Assembly: GCA_937898675.1 (NCBI GenBank)
Contig: CALEJB010000035.1
Span: 30,954 to 94,953, forward strand
Source of the DNA: an uncultured Prevotellaceae bacterium
GTDB lineage: Bacteria > Bacteroidota > Bacteroidia > Bacteroidales > Muribaculaceae
DNA length: 64,000 nt
Direction of reading: 5' to 3'
Of this stretch, positions 33,192-42,591 are shown in pieces. Numbering within the stretch: the first letter of the stretch is position 1; every line of letters starts with the position of its first letter. The notes below the pieces were generated by a model that saw only the letters and a list, made by a program, of their open reading frames with translations, did not search any database and was not told the origin of the DNA. The translations under genes were made by a program, and so were the position numbers.

Positions 33192-34961
33192 TTAATGAAT
33201 GGATTTGTCAAAATAGTGCGTGTGGAGCAGTTGTTCGGACTTCTCTCCGAGGGGCTCGCCAAGGAATTCCTTGTAAAGCTTCTGGATGTCGGGGTTCAAG
33301 TGGCTCATGCGCAACTCCTTGCCTTCATCCTCACGGTAAACGGCAGCGGCACGTGCCTTGAGGATTTCGGCGTTGCCATGGTGATAGGGCTGGCCGGCAC
33401 CGCCGATGCAGCCGCCGGGGCATGCCATAACCTCAACAACATGGTAGTTGAGTTCGCCAGCACGCAGCTTGTCCATCACCTTGCGGGCATTGCCCAGGGT
33501 GTGGGCGATGCACACGCGCAGTTTGAAGCCGTTGAGGTCGATTTCGGCCTCGCGGATGCCCTCCATGCCACGAACCTCGTTGAGTTCGAGATGCGGCAGG
33601 GTCTTGCCGGTGTAAACCTCATAAACCGTACGCAAAGCAGCCTCCATCACACCGCCGGTGATGCCAAAGATGGCAGCGGCACCGGTGGACTCTCCCATGG
33701 GCGAATCGAAGTCACTGTCGGGCAGATTTGCGAAGTCGATGTTGGCGCGCTTGATGACGCGGGCCAGCTCGCGGGTCGAGATGCTGTAATCAACATCGGG
33801 ATTGCCGTTGGCCTTGAACTCTTCACGCTGGGCCTCGTACTTCTTGGCCAAGCAAGGCATAATCGAAACGCAGACGATCTTCTCGCGGGGGATGCCCATC
33901 TTCTCGGCCCAGTAGGTCTTGGCGATAGCGCCGAACATCTGGGCGGGCGACTTGGCCGACGAGGGATATTCAAGCAGGTCGGGATACTGATGCTCGTAGA
34001 AGTTGACCCAAGCGGGGCAGCACGAAGTCATGATGGGCAACTTGACGCTCTTGTCGCCAGCAAGGAACTTCTTGAGGCGGTCAAGAATCTCGGCGCCTTC
34101 CTCCATGATGGTAAGGTCGGCAGCAAAGTCGGTATCAAATGCATAGTCAAAACCGAGGTTACGCAAGGCGGTGGCCAGTTTGCCGGTAACGATGGTGCCG
34201 GGTGCCATGCCAAACTCCTCGCCCAGTGCGAAGCGCACAGCGGGAGCGGGCTGGGCGATGACAACCTTCTCGGGATCGAGCAGGTCTTCCATCAGCTGGT
34301 CGGTATAGTCACGCTCGGTGAGCGCGCCAACGGGGCAAACGGCAACACACTGGCCGCAATAGGTGCAGTCGGTATCGGCAAACATCTTGTCGAAGGTGGG
34401 AGCGATGGTGGTGTTGAAACCACGGCGGATAGCGCCCAGGACGCCTACAGACTGGACATTGTTGCAGACGCTCTCGCAACGGCGGCAGTAAACGCACTTC
34501 TCCATGTTGCGCGAGATAGCGGGTGTCAGTTCCTTCTTGCGTTCGCTCTGGACACCGTCCTTATACGGCATTTCACGGATATTGAAACGCGTAACCAGAC
34601 GCTGCAGTTCACAGTCGCTGCACTTGGGGCAAGTAAGGCAATCGTTGGGATGGTCGCTGAGCATGAGCTCGGCAACGACCTTGCGGGCGCGGTTGACGCG
34701 GGCACTGTTGGTGTAAACCACCATGCCCGGGGTGCAACGCGTGGCGCAAGCGGGAGCCAGGTTGCGGCGGCCTTCAATCTCTACCACACACAAGCGGCAG
34801 GAAGCGGGTTTATTCTTAACGCAAGTGCCTTCCAGGTCCATGTGGCACAAAGTGGGGATGTTGATGCCCACCTGCTTGGCTGCATCGAGCAACATGGTTC
34901 CGGGCTCGACGCTTACCTCGCGTTTATCAATCGTGATAGTAATCATCTTTTTTTCTTCCAT
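33192..34961 (-). CDS. hydA: [FeFe] hydrogenase catalytic subunit HydA (group A3-type)
   Basis: This 589-residue subunit reduces protons or oxidises H2. From the N-terminus: a [2Fe-2S] ferredoxin (C39, C47, C55/C58, C72); a His-Cys3 [4Fe-4S] site (H104 with C108, C111, C117 in HPNDCLTCPKCSDCEL); two [4Fe-4S] sets (C156-C166 and C199-C209); and the H-cluster domain. The latter has L1 TSCCPAW (C314 proton relay, C315 ligand), L2 MPCLAKKYE (C370), and L3 EVMACPGGCIGGAGQP (C514 and C518). The usual GGGQP is GAGQP here. The NuoE- and NuoF-like neighbours make this a trimeric NAD-linked, probably bifurcating enzyme (ferredoxin plus NADH). Adjacent hydG and hydF encode its maturases. Confidence 0.96.
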   Translation of the reverse strand: MEEKKMITITIDKREVSVEPGTMLLDAAKQVGINIPTLCHMDLEGTCVKNKPASCRLCVVEIEGRRNLAPACATRCTPGMVVYTNSARVNRARKVVAELMLSDHPNDCLTCPKCSDCELQRLVTRFNIREMPYKDGVQSERKKELTPAISRNMEKCVYCRRCESVCNNVQSVGVLGAIRRGFNTTIAPTFDKMFADTDCTYCGQCVAVCPVGALTERDYTDQLMEDLLDPEKVVIAQPAPAVRFALGEEFGMAPGTIVTGKLATALRNLGFDYAFDTDFAADLTIMEEGAEILDRLKKFLAGDKSVKLPIMTSCCPAWVNFYEHQYPDLLEYPSSAKSPAQMFGAIAKTYWAEKMGIPREKIVCVSIMPCLAKKYEAQREEFKANGNPDVDYSISTRELARVIKRANIDFANLPDSDFDSPMGESTGAAAIFGITGGVMEAALRTVYEVYTGKTLPHLELNEVRGMEGIREAEIDLNGFKLRVCIAHTLGNARKVMDKLRAGELNYHVVEVMACPGGCIGGAGQPYHHGNAEILKARAAAVYREDEGKELRMSHLNPDIQKLYKEFLGEPLGEKSEQLLHTHYFDKSIH

Positions 34962-34976
34962 GATGTTATCTGAATT

Positions 34977-36884
34977 TTAGAATACTTGAATAGCATCGAA
35001 GCGGCAACGCGAAATGCACATACCGCAGCGGATGCATTCATAAGGATTAATAATGTGAGGCTTGCGCATGTCGCCCATGATGGCGTTGGCCGGACAGTTG
35101 CGTTTGCAAGCGCCGCAGCCCTTACACTTGGCGGGGTCGATGCTGTAAGTAATCAGCGCCTTGCACTGCTTAGCGCGGCAGGTGTGCTGCTTGACATGCT
35201 CAACATATTCGTCCCAGAAGTTGTTGATAGTAGATAACACAGGATTAGGAGAGGTCTGGCCCAGGCCGCACAATGCGGTGTCCTTGATAACAGTGCTCAG
35301 CGTCTTCAAGGTCTCCAGGTCTTCCATGGTGCCCTTGCCCTCGGTGATCTTGGTCAGGATTTCAAGCATGCGCTTGTTGCCGATGCGGCAGGGCGTGCAC
35401 TTGCCGCAGCTCTCCTCGCATGTGAACTCGAGGTAGAACTTGGCCACGCTGACCATACAGTCGTCCTCGTCCATGACAATCATACCGCCAGAGCCCATCA
35501 TAGAGCCGGCTGCGGTGAGGTTCTCATAGTCGATGGGGGTATCGAGGTGCTTCTCGGTCAGGCAACCGCCTGAAGGACCACCGGTCTGGACAGCCTTGAA
35601 CTTCTTGCCGTTCTTCACGCCGCCGCCGATGTCGTAGATGATGTCGCGCAGGGTGGTGCCCATGGGAACCTCGATAAGGCCCACATTATTAATTTTACCG
35701 GCGAGAGCAAACACCTTGGTGCCCTTGCTCTTCTCGGTGCCGATTGATGCAAACCACTCGGCGCCCTTGGTCAGGATGATGGGCACGTTGGCCAGCGTCT
35801 CGACGTTGTTCACGTTTGTCGGCTTGTTGTTGTAACCAGCCTCGGCGGGGAACGGCGGCTTCAAAGTGGGCTCGCCGCGCTTGCCTTCCATCGAGTGGAT
35901 GAGCGCAGTCTCCTCACCGCAGACAAATGCGCCAGCACCGTAGCGGATTTCAATGTCAAAGTCGAAGTCAGTGCCAAGGATGTGCTGACCCAGCAGACCG
36001 TATTCACGGGCCTGGGCAATGGCAATCTTCAAGCGATTAACTGCCAGAGGATACTCGGCACGGATGTAAATAAGGCCCTTGTGAGAGTTGATGCAGTAAC
36101 CGCAAACGGTCATGGCCTCGATAATCGAGTTGGGGTCGCCCTCCATGATGGAGCGGTCCATGAATGCGCCGGGATCGCCCTCATCGGCGTTGCAGACCAC
36201 AAACTTCTCGTCGTTGTCATAGCCGCGGGCAAAGCCCCACTTCATGCCAGTGGGGAAGCCAGCGCCGCCACGGCCGCGCAGACCCGAAGCCTTGATGATT
36301 TCAATCACCTCTTCAGGGGTCTGGTTGAGCAGGGCATTGGCGATAGCCTGATAACCGTCGCGTGCGATGTACTCCTCGATGTTCTCGGGATTGATCAGGC
36401 CACAGTTACGCAGGGCGATACGCATCTGCTTGCGGTAGAAGTTCATGTGCTTGCTATCGCTCACATGCTCGTTGGTCTTGGGGTCCACATAGAGCAGGCG
36501 CTCGACGCGGCGGCCGGCGATGATGTGCTCTTTTACGATTTCCTCAGCGTCCTCGGGCTTCACCTGAGTGTAGAAGGTGTTGTCAGGAATAATCTTGACA
36601 ATCGGGCCTTTTTCGCAGAAGCCAAAGCAACCAGTGGTGATGACATCCACCTTGTCCTGAATGCCATTGGCCTCAAGCGCGGCGTTGAGGTTATCCACGA
36701 TTTTGTGGCTGTTAGATGCCTTGCAACCGGTACCGCCGCAGCAGAGGATCTGCAGATGCTCGGCGCCCGTAGCAAGACCACAACTCTGCTCGGAATCGAT
36801 GCCAGAGCTTTCTTCTCGTAGCGACAACGCTTGTTGCGCGCTTTTCCTAAGATTGTTTAGGTCGTTGATCGAGAGTATCTTCAC
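34977..36884 (-). CDS. hydB: NuoF-like flavin/NAD(H)-binding subunit of the [FeFe] hydrogenase
   Basis: This 635-residue subunit, first in the operon, has five parts: an N-terminal thioredoxin-like [2Fe-2S] domain (C49, C54, C86, C90); the NADH- and FMN-binding NuoF core (GRGGAGFPTGMKWGF near 200 and NADEGDPGAFMDR); an SLBB domain; a [4Fe-4S] site in EESCGKCTPCRIGNKRM; and a C-terminal two-cluster ferredoxin (CKGCGACKRNCP, CIRCGMCISRCR). This is the HydB/HndC architecture of trimeric hydrogenases that oxidise NAD(P)H together with reduced ferredoxin. The domain order and C-terminal ferredoxin distinguish it from complex I NuoF. Its ATG is at 36884, followed 15 bases after its stop by hydA. 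Confidence 0.95.
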   Translation of the reverse strand: MKILSINDLNNLRKSAQQALSLREESSGIDSEQSCGLATGAEHLQILCCGGTGCKASNSHKIVDNLNAALEANGIQDKVDVITTGCFGFCEKGPIVKIIPDNTFYTQVKPEDAEEIVKEHIIAGRRVERLLYVDPKTNEHVSDSKHMNFYRKQMRIALRNCGLINPENIEEYIARDGYQAIANALLNQTPEEVIEIIKASGLRGRGGAGFPTGMKWGFARGYDNDEKFVVCNADEGDPGAFMDRSIMEGDPNSIIEAMTVCGYCINSHKGLIYIRAEYPLAVNRLKIAIAQAREYGLLGQHILGTDFDFDIEIRYGAGAFVCGEETALIHSMEGKRGEPTLKPPFPAEAGYNNKPTNVNNVETLANVPIILTKGAEWFASIGTEKSKGTKVFALAGKINNVGLIEVPMGTTLRDIIYDIGGGVKNGKKFKAVQTGGPSGGCLTEKHLDTPIDYENLTAAGSMMGSGGMIVMDEDDCMVSVAKFYLEFTCEESCGKCTPCRIGNKRMLEILTKITEGKGTMEDLETLKTLSTVIKDTALCGLGQTSPNPVLSTINNFWDEYVEHVKQHTCRAKQCKALITYSIDPAKCKGCGACKRNCPANAIMGDMRKPHIINPYECIRCGMCISRCRFDAIQVF

Positions 36885-36941
36885 GATAAAAAAAATTGAA
36901 AGTTATTAGTTAATGAATAGATTAGGTCTAGTTTGAGGGTG

Positions 36942-36949
36942 TAAAATTA
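36942..36949 (-). promoter_or_regulatory. Possible -7 element for the hydrogenase operon (non-consensus)
   Basis: The minus strand reads TAATTTTA, lacking the final G of the usual element, 57 bases before the ATG at 36884. The rest of 36885-37067 shows no other candidate. Confidence 0.35.
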
Positions 36950-37067
36950 CTCATAAATTTTGGATTAAGGAAATTTTTAGTCAAATAATCGGTCAAAATG
37001 CCTCTAAAAATGGAGATTCGCGGGCAACATCATGAAGATAACAATGCGGGGCATATCAAAATGACAA

Positions 37068-37096
37068 GCCGGCACCCCGAAAAACGGGATGCCGGC
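37068..37096 (-). terminator. Terminator downstream of rpsA
   Basis: A 12-bp stem (37068-37079 with 37085-37096) is fully paired on the minus strand with one G-U. It has an AAAAA/TTTTT loop and lies 43 bases after the rpsA stop. Confidence 0.75.
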
Positions 37097-37139
37097 AATG
37101 CGGATATAACGATGTTATATTTCTTGAATTACCTTGGAA

Positions 37140-38969
37140 TTACTCCTCGGTCTTGGGCTCCTCGGCGTTGCCTTCGGCCTGCTCAAGCTTAGCCTTGAGG
37201 GCGGCCAGGTCGGTCACGTCGCCCAGGAAAGTCTTCTCAACCTGGGGAGCTGCGATAGCAGCCTCGGAGGCGGGCTTGCTGCTGGGAGCAGCCTGGCGGC
37301 GAGCCTTGCGGGCCTCGCGGGCCTCGTTGCGCTGCTCATCCTCGAAGATGCGGCTGTGCGACAGGATGATGTGCTTGCTGTCCTTATTGAAGTCAATCAC
37401 CTTGAACATCAGGGTCTCGCCCTGCTGTGCGGGGGTGCCGTCTTCCTTGGTCAAGTGCTTGGGAGTTGCAAAGCCCTCAACACCGTAGGGATCCAGACGA
37501 ATCTGGCCGCCACGCTCGGTGAGCTCGCTGATAACGCCCTCGTGCACACTGCCCTTGGTGAAGATGGTCTCATAGGTCTCCCACGGATTCTCCTCGAGCT
37601 GCTTGTGGCCCAGGCTCAGACGACGGTTCTCCTTGTCGATGTCGAGAACGACAACGTCGATGGGAGCGTCAACCTTGGTAAACTCGCTCGGGTGCTTAAT
37701 CTTCTTGGTCCATGACAGGTCGCTGATGTGAATCAGGCCCTCTACGCCCTCTTCCATCTCGACAAAGATACCGAAGTTGGTGAAGTTGCGCACCTTGGCG
37801 GTGTGCTTCGAGCCGACGGGGTACTTCTCCTCGATGGTGTCCCAAGGATCGTTGGTGAGTTGCTTAACGCCAAGCGACATCTTGCGGTCCTCGCGGTCCA
37901 GAGCCAGAATAACGGCCTCGACCTCGTCGCCCACCTTCATGAAGTCCTGTGCGGGACGCAGACGCTGCGACCAGCTCATCTCACTCACGTGAATCAGGCC
38001 CTCTACGCCAGGAGCGACCTCAACGAATGCACCATAGTCGTACATAACAACAACCTTGCCATTGATGTGGTCACCCACCTTGAGGTCAGCATCCAAAGCT
38101 TCCCAAGGATGCGGCTGGAGCTGCTTCAGACCCAAAGCGATGCGGTTCTTCTCCTCATTGAAGTCGAGGATAACCACATTGAGCTTCTGCTCGGGCTCGA
38201 CGATGTCGGCAGGATTGTTGACACGGCCCCAAGACAGGTCGGTGATGTGAATCAGACCGTCCACGCCGCCCAGGTCGATGAATACACCATAGCTGGTGAT
38301 ATTCTTCACGGTGCCCTCGAGCACCTGGCCCTTCTCGAGCTTGGACATGATTTCCTTCTTCTGCTGCTCGAGCTCGGCTTCAATGAGTGCCTTGTGCGAA
38401 ACAACGACATTGCGGTAGTCCTGGTTGATCTTGACGATCTTGAGCTCCATGGTCTTGCCTACATAATCATCGTAGTTGCGGATGGGACGAACGTCAATCT
38501 GCGAACCGGGCAGGAATGCCTCGATGCCAAATACGTCCACAATCATGCCACCCTTGGTGCGGCACTTGATGAAACCCTTGATGATTTCATCCTTTTCAAG
38601 CGCTTCATTAACGCGATCCCAACTCTTGGCGGCGCGAGCCTTGCGGTGCGACAGCTCGAGCTGGCCTTTCTTGTCCTCGAGGTTCTCGACATACACCTCA
38701 ACGGTGTCGCCAACCTTCAGGTCAGGGTTGTAACGGAACTCGCTAATGGGAATAATGCCGTCCGACTTGGCACCGATGTTAACCACCACCTCGCGCTTGT
38801 TGATCGAGATAACGGTACCTTCGGTTACATCCTTCTCCGTAAATTGGTTCAGGGACTTGTCGTAGGTTTTTTCCAGTTCTTCGTAAGATTTTCCACTTAC
38901 GGTCTCGCCTTTTTCGAAGGCTTCCCAATCGAAATCAGCGATTGGAGAATTTTTTAATTCTTCGCTCAT
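37140..38969 (-). CDS. rpsA: 30S ribosomal protein S1
   Basis: S1 binds mRNA and helps initiation. The 609-residue protein contains six S1/OB-fold repeats, each with the VxVGxxxxG...GLIHISxxSW pattern (for example GVDGLIHITDLSWGRV, GVEGLIHVSEMSWSQ, GVEGLIHISDLSWTK). The first begins near residue 50 and has weaker consensus (VVNIGAKSDGIIPISEF). The N-terminal 45 residues are acidic, and the tail is Ala/Glu/Lys-rich. S1 is likely important here because genes in this lineage have weak Shine-Dalgarno sites. The gene is monocistronic with its own promoter and terminator. Confidence 0.96.
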   Translation of the reverse strand: MSEELKNSPIADFDWEAFEKGETVSGKSYEELEKTYDKSLNQFTEKDVTEGTVISINKREVVVNIGAKSDGIIPISEFRYNPDLKVGDTVEVYVENLEDKKGQLELSHRKARAAKSWDRVNEALEKDEIIKGFIKCRTKGGMIVDVFGIEAFLPGSQIDVRPIRNYDDYVGKTMELKIVKINQDYRNVVVSHKALIEAELEQQKKEIMSKLEKGQVLEGTVKNITSYGVFIDLGGVDGLIHITDLSWGRVNNPADIVEPEQKLNVVILDFNEEKNRIALGLKQLQPHPWEALDADLKVGDHINGKVVVMYDYGAFVEVAPGVEGLIHVSEMSWSQRLRPAQDFMKVGDEVEAVILALDREDRKMSLGVKQLTNDPWDTIEEKYPVGSKHTAKVRNFTNFGIFVEMEEGVEGLIHISDLSWTKKIKHPSEFTKVDAPIDVVVLDIDKENRRLSLGHKQLEENPWETYETIFTKGSVHEGVISELTERGGQIRLDPYGVEGFATPKHLTKEDGTPAQQGETLMFKVIDFNKDSKHIILSHSRIFEDEQRNEAREARKARRQAAPSSKPASEAAIAAPQVEKTFLGDVTDLAALKAKLEQAEGNAEEPKTEE

Positions 38970-39002
38970 TTAAAAAGTTAATAATAAGTTAATTAAAACA
39001 GC

Positions 39003-39024
39003 TTTGCGGACACATTCCCGCAAA
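39003..39024 (-). other. Hairpin in the rpsA 5' leader
   Basis: A 7-bp inverted repeat (39003-39009 with 39018-39024) lies between the predicted start of transcription (about 39030) and the ATG at 38969. It is a candidate autoregulatory structure for S1, but no T-tract follows. See findings. Confidence 0.4.
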
Positions 39025-39033
39025 ACACGGGTG

Positions 39034-39041
39034 CAAAAGTA
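39034..39041 (-). promoter_or_regulatory. -7 promoter element for rpsA
   Basis: The minus strand reads TACTTTTG, giving an rpsA leader of about 60 bases. Confidence 0.62.
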
Positions 39042-39096
39042 GCAAAAAATATTGAAACACAAGCAAAAAAGTCGTTTTTTTTCAATAAAAAATCCC

Positions 39097-39104
39097 TAAT
39101 TTTG
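39097..39104 (+). promoter_or_regulatory. -7 promoter element for the 5-formyl-THF cyclo-ligase gene
   Basis: TAATTTTG, 28 bases before the ATG at 39133, back to back with the rpsA promoter. Confidence 0.6.
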
Positions 39105-39132
39105 CACACTGCAAACAAAACATCAACAAGAT

Positions 39133-39705
39133 ATGACAAAAAAAGAACTGCGCCAGCAAATCAAGACGCTCAAAACAATGGTTCCCGATACCTTGAAACA
39201 AGTCGAGGAACAGATGGTGTTCAATCAGATAACGGCAATGCCCGTGTGGCAAAAAGCGCAGCACATCCTGTGCTACTGGTCGCTGCCCGACGAGCTGCCC
39301 ACCCACGAGACCGTGAACAAGTGGCTTGCCGCAGGCAAGAACATATACCTGCCGCGCGTGACGGGCGATGACTTGGAAATTGTCCCCTACCACGGTGCTC
39401 AAAGCCTTGACGACAACAACAAATTCCACATTGGCGAGCCCGTGGGCGAGGCGGTTGACGCCTCGTGCCTTGAGCTCATTATCGTGCCCGCCGTTGCACT
39501 TGACAAGCAACGCAACCGGCTGGGGCGCGGCAAGGGGTTCTATGACCGGCTGCTCAGTGCATCAGACTGCCCGACCATCGGCGTGTGCTGTGATTTCCAA
39601 CTCGTTGACGAAGTGCCCGTCGAGCCCCACGACCAGCCGTTAGACTGCGTTGTGACAAGCGACGCCATCGCCTTTGACGAGGAAAAGAGCGATTTATTTG
39701 CTTAA
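39133..39705 (+). CDS. 5-formyltetrahydrofolate cyclo-ligase
   Basis: This 190-residue enzyme converts 5-formyl-THF to 5,10-methenyl-THF using ATP. The N-terminal KELRQQIKTLKTM helix, the substrate region KNIYLPRVTGDDLEIVPY, and the C-terminal ATP-binding motif NRLGRGKGFYDRLLS (GxGxGFYDR-like) are all visible. The first ATG follows the promoter. The M16 peptidase gene starts 24 bases after its stop, so they could share a transcript. Confidence 0.92.
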   Translation: MTKKELRQQIKTLKTMVPDTLKQVEEQMVFNQITAMPVWQKAQHILCYWSLPDELPTHETVNKWLAAGKNIYLPRVTGDDLEIVPYHGAQSLDDNNKFHIGEPVGEAVDASCLELIIVPAVALDKQRNRLGRGKGFYDRLLSASDCPTIGVCCDFQLVDEVPVEPHDQPLDCVVTSDAIAFDEEKSDLFA

Positions 39706-39729
39706 ACTTTGATTTAACAGGACGACATA

Positions 39730-42534
39730 ATGTTCCAACGACTGCAATTGCTGTTGCTGACGTTCTTGCTGTCGGCACCATACATTCAAGCCGGCAAACA
39801 AGGCACGGCGCCATTGCCTGTTGACCCCGAATTGCGCATCGGGCATTTGAGCAACGGCATGACATATTATATCCGTCACAACGAGGAGCCCAAAGGGCGT
39901 GCCGAATTCTGGCTGGTGCAAAACACGGGCTCGCTGGTTGAGGAAGACGATGAACGCGGTTTTGCCCATTTCATTGAGCATATCGCATTCCAGGGATCTC
40001 GCAATTTTCCGGACATTGACATGGTGGACATCCTGCAAAACAACGGCATTGCCTATGGCAGCGAAATCAATGCATCGACTGGGTTTGACAACACGCAGTT
40101 CCAGATTTCCAACGTGCCGACGGCAAAGCGTGAACTACTCGACACCGTGCTGATGATGCTGCGCGACCTGTCGTTTGAGTTGAACTTCGACGACCGCGCT
40201 ATCGAGGAAGAGCGCAGCGTCATTCAAGAGGAATGGCGCATGCAAGCAGACCAATCGATGCGCATGCACGAGAACACGCTGCCCATCCTGATGTCGGGCA
40301 GCCGCTATGCCAACCGCATCGCCATCGGCGACATGAGCGTCATCCGCAACTTGAGACGGAGGCAACTGCTTGACTTTTATCACCGTTGGTACACCCCCGA
40401 CAGGCAGGCAGTGGTCGTGGTGGGCGACTTTGATGCCGAACGCATGGAACATGCCATCATGGAAATCATGGGCACAATTCCTGAGGGTGACGGCGCCGCA
40501 TCAAATCAAACCTATGACATCGTGCCAGACCATGCTGGAGTGAACTATGCGCTCAACACTGACCCCGAGGCGTCAAACTCAATGGTTTACCTCATGTTTG
40601 AGCACGGTCAAATCCCCAAAAGCCAACGGAACACCATGGCTTATCTGAAACATAACGTGGTGTCGCAACTCGTGCAAGGACTGCTTGCCGAGCGCCTTAA
40701 CGAGATGGCGCGCGTCAACGGCTCGCCCGTCAACTACGGCACGGTATATGACCGCAAATTCCTGGTCGCCGGCACGCGCGACGCGCTCACCCTGGCGGCG
40801 CTGACAAAAGAAGGCCGCACACTTGAAGCGCTGGATTCGCTCATCGTGCAGGCGGCGCGGGCGTTGGAGCATGGATTTACAGCAACAGAACTCGAGCGCA
40901 CCAAGCGCAACGCGACGGCTATGTTCCTCAACTATCAATCGGAGGCCGACAAACGCACTAACCGAGAATATGCCGATGAATACATCGACCACTTTGAGTA
41001 CGGCGGCTATGTGCCCGGCGTGCTAGCCGAGTCCAGAATGCTGATTGAAGAAGTGCAACGCACCACCCTTGAAGATGTCAACGCCTACTTGAGCAGCGTA
41101 GCGGGAAAAGACAACGTCAGCGTGCTGATCTCCGGCCCCCAATCCATGACAGGCAAAAGCATGTATCCCACATCAAGGGATGTGATAGCGCACTTTGGGA
41201 AAATCATGAACTCGCCACAAACACCCTATATCGACCGGGTGGGCGGCGAGCAGTTGTTAAGCGAACTGCCCAAGGCGGGCGGCATCGTCAATGAAACCTA
41301 TGAGCCCGAAACCGGCATCACCACCATGACCCTGCGCAACGGCGCCACCGTCAGGCTCAAGCCGACCACATTCCGCAACAACGAGATTCTGTTCAACGCC
41401 ATCAGCCTGGGCGGCGAGTGGGCCTATGGCGACACGGCCGACGTGAACGTGCGCCTGATGGACCAAGTGATTGAGGATTGCGCACTGGGCGGCCACACCA
41501 TCTCCGAATTAAACAAAATGCTCAGCGGCAGGCAACTGGGGCTGTCATTTATCCTCAATGACCCCAATGAACAAATGAGCGGCGGCTGCAACAGCCAAGA
41601 CCTGGAGACCTTGCTGCAACTCAATTACCTGTACTTTACCGATGTGAGCGTCCAGGAGCAGGAATTTCAGGCAATCAAGTCCCGCATCAAGTCACAAATC
41701 AAGCAGGCCAGCAACAACCCCAAGATGATTTACAGCGACTCCATCGGCAGCACCATCTATTGCGGCAACCCGATGTACCGCAACCTCACGCCCGAAGATG
41801 TGGACCAGATTGACAAAGAGCGGCTGCTCCAACTCTACCGCCAGCGCGTTGCCAACGCCGGAGACTACTCGTTCTCGATTGTTGGGGCGTTTGACATCGA
41901 CGAGGTGAGGCCGCTCATTAAACGATATCTGGCATCGTTGCCCGACAACGGGGTGCGCGAGACATACAACGGTTACCGCCCCCAGATGGCTGCCGGAATG
42001 GCTGACAACTATTTTGAGGTGCCCATGCAGAATCCCAGGTCAACCGTCTATGTGTCTATCATGGGAGATAAAAAGTACAGTTATGACGATGAATTCATGA
42101 TGGACCTTGTGGGCGAAACCGTGGGGGCCGCTCTGCTGACTTACCTCAGGCATGAAAAACACGGCATCTATGACGTGGCGGCCGACGGCGCGCTGTCCAT
42201 CTATCACGACAGATGGATGCTGAACTATGAATTTGGCACCAGCATCGCCGACCGCGACAGCATGATTGAGTATGCCGACTATGCCGTCAACGCTGTCATG
42301 TGCCACGGCTGCTCGCCTGACTTGTTTGTCAAAATCAAGGAGCAGATGGCCAAACAGCACGACAACGCCCTTTGCAGCAACAGCTATTGGCTGCGGGCAT
42401 TGCAGCAGCGGGCGCTGGGCGTTGACATCATCGGCGGATATGAGCGCATTTTCCCCACGCTGACCAACGACCTGCTGAACAACTACATCGGGGCGTTGCG
42501 GCCGCACACGCGGCTGCGGATTGTAATGAATTAG
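39730..42534 (+). CDS. M16 family zinc metallopeptidase
   Basis: This 934-residue secreted peptidase has a signal peptide (about 1-21). The zinc-binding HxxEH motif is in the first half (FAHFIEHIAFQG). The downstream Glu ligand is expected about 75 residues later in an ERSVIQEEWRMQ segment. Two M16 units are joined, each with inactive and active halves, as in pitrilysin-type and Bacteroidota outer-envelope peptidases. The second half lacks HxxEH and so serves as the structural half. Bacteroidota members are usually found in the periplasm, degrading peptides or processing surface proteins. Its substrate is unknown. Confidence 0.9.
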   Translation: MFQRLQLLLLTFLLSAPYIQAGKQGTAPLPVDPELRIGHLSNGMTYYIRHNEEPKGRAEFWLVQNTGSLVEEDDERGFAHFIEHIAFQGSRNFPDIDMVDILQNNGIAYGSEINASTGFDNTQFQISNVPTAKRELLDTVLMMLRDLSFELNFDDRAIEEERSVIQEEWRMQADQSMRMHENTLPILMSGSRYANRIAIGDMSVIRNLRRRQLLDFYHRWYTPDRQAVVVVGDFDAERMEHAIMEIMGTIPEGDGAASNQTYDIVPDHAGVNYALNTDPEASNSMVYLMFEHGQIPKSQRNTMAYLKHNVVSQLVQGLLAERLNEMARVNGSPVNYGTVYDRKFLVAGTRDALTLAALTKEGRTLEALDSLIVQAARALEHGFTATELERTKRNATAMFLNYQSEADKRTNREYADEYIDHFEYGGYVPGVLAESRMLIEEVQRTTLEDVNAYLSSVAGKDNVSVLISGPQSMTGKSMYPTSRDVIAHFGKIMNSPQTPYIDRVGGEQLLSELPKAGGIVNETYEPETGITTMTLRNGATVRLKPTTFRNNEILFNAISLGGEWAYGDTADVNVRLMDQVIEDCALGGHTISELNKMLSGRQLGLSFILNDPNEQMSGGCNSQDLETLLQLNYLYFTDVSVQEQEFQAIKSRIKSQIKQASNNPKMIYSDSIGSTIYCGNPMYRNLTPEDVDQIDKERLLQLYRQRVANAGDYSFSIVGAFDIDEVRPLIKRYLASLPDNGVRETYNGYRPQMAAGMADNYFEVPMQNPRSTVYVSIMGDKKYSYDDEFMMDLVGETVGAALLTYLRHEKHGIYDVAADGALSIYHDRWMLNYEFGTSIADRDSMIEYADYAVNAVMCHGCSPDLFVKIKEQMAKQHDNALCSNSYWLRALQQRALGVDIIGGYERIFPTLTNDLLNNYIGALRPHTRLRIVMN

Positions 42535-42591
42535 CAGGCGGTACGCAGTGGGGCTCTAATGCAAGACAGCGCCGCTCATTTCGCTCAGATT

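Noticed and set aside
32739..34973. Long plus-strand frame (744 residues) opposite the NuoE-like and HydA genes
   Set aside because: It is the mirror of two coding genes with strong motifs; its composition is an artefact of GC-rich codon use on the opposite strand.
36998..37192. 64-residue plus-strand frame in the gap between rpsA and the hydrogenase operon
   Set aside because: Low-complexity His/Asn-rich reading that runs through the rpsA terminator hairpin and into the rpsA 3' end.
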